Of a DNA stretch of 7,544 nucleotides, positions 7,342 to 7,544 are shown piece by piece. The notes under the pieces are model-generated. The model did not search any database and was not told the origin of the DNA. It saw nothing but the letters and a program-made list of their open reading frames with translations. Source of the DNA: an uncultured Methylophaga sp. (GTDB taxonomy: Bacteria > Pseudomonadota > Gammaproteobacteria > Nitrosococcales > Methylophagaceae); contig CAMPHB010000056.1 of the NCBI GenBank assembly GCA_946885755.1, positions 1 to 7,544 on the forward strand, written 5' to 3'. The position numbers were made by a program, and so were the translations under genes. The first letter of the stretch is position 1. Every line of letters begins with the position of its first letter.

Positions 7342-7544
7342 GATTGAAATTGACGGCATCCCGCTGAAAGTCGACTCCAGCAAAATGATTATTCAGGCTG
7401 CCGATGAGGCGGGCATTGATATTCCCCGGTTTTGTTATCACAAAAAACTGTCGATTGCCGCCAACTGCCGGATGTGTCTGGTTGAGGTCGATAAATCCCG
7501 TAAAGCTTTGCCGGCTTGTGCCACGCCGGTCACCGAGGGTATGA
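7334..7544 (+). CDS. nuoG: NADH-quinone oxidoreductase subunit G, N-terminal fragment
   Basis: The frame opens at ATG 7334 inside the end of nuoF and is cut by the window edge after 70 codons. The full family protein is usually several hundred residues long. The visible part is the plant-type ferredoxin fold at the N-terminus of the 75-kDa subunit homologue. It holds the [2Fe-2S] cluster N1b ligands C34 (PRFCYH), C45 and C48 ([10 protein letters not shown]) and C62 (LPACATPV). In the complex it receives electrons from cluster N3 of NuoF. AGGGGA at 7319-7324 lies 9 bases upstream and supports this start. The later His-Cys domain and molybdopterin-oxidoreductase-like part cannot be seen. Confidence 0.96.
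   Translation, partial: MVKIEIDGIPLKVDSSKMIIQAADEAGIDIPRFCYHKKLSIAANCRMCLVEVDKSRKALPACATPVTEGM

Noticed and set aside
6871..7383. A 170-codon minus-strand open frame across the nuoF-nuoG junction
   Set aside because: It is antisense to two secure genes, has no recognisable motif, and its composition is what the opposite strand of nuoF would give.
1..7544. CRISPR arrays, insertion sequences, phage or defence genes
   Set aside because: I see no spaced direct repeats, transposase or integrase motifs, or target duplications. Nearly all bases belong to ordinary core genes on one strand.

Overview
The window carries the start of a 14-subunit-type respiratory complex I operon, nuoA through nuoF plus the first 70 codons of nuoG, all on the + strand. 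Upstream of it lie a PAS-GGDEF-EAL cyclic-di-GMP signalling gene on the + strand and, divergent from that, the 5' part of a RarD-type EamA transporter gene on the - strand. GC content looks moderate, by eye about half. The separate nuoC and nuoD genes, the NuoA and NuoB N-termini ([11 protein letters not shown] and [10 protein letters not shown]) and the RarD-like protein point to a proteobacterium. A non-enteric gammaproteobacterium or a betaproteobacterium fits best, because enterics fuse nuoC to nuoD. I cannot name a genus.

Layout: 1-555 (-) is partial rarD, whose C-terminal part lies beyond base 1. Bases 556-663 are a short divergent promoter region. Bases 664-2613 (+) encode a two-helix membrane-anchored PAS-GGDEF-EAL protein. 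Bases 2614-2777 are a 164-base gap with no gene, holding a weak promoter candidate and two hairpins just ahead of nuoA. Then follow nuoA (2778-3134), nuoB (3125-3613), nuoC (3616-4275), nuoD (4275-5528), nuoE (5525-6034), nuoF (6034-7341) and nuoG (7334 to the edge).

The nuo genes overlap or are spaced by 2 bases at most, so they are almost certainly one translationally coupled transcript. NuoE, NuoF and NuoG form the NADH-oxidising module: FMN in NuoF, and clusters N1a in NuoE, N3 in NuoF and N1b at the NuoG N-terminus. NuoB (cluster N2), NuoC and NuoD form the quinone-reducing connecting module. NuoA is a membrane subunit next to the quinone cavity. All ligand and catalytic residues I could check are intact, and no gene is broken.

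I do not see an undescribed system here. The most interesting non-coding signal is the nuoA leader, where two mutually exclusive short helices overlap the nuoA ribosome binding site. The complete PAS-GGDEF-EAL gene directly upstream, with no clear terminator before nuo, is the next most interesting point.
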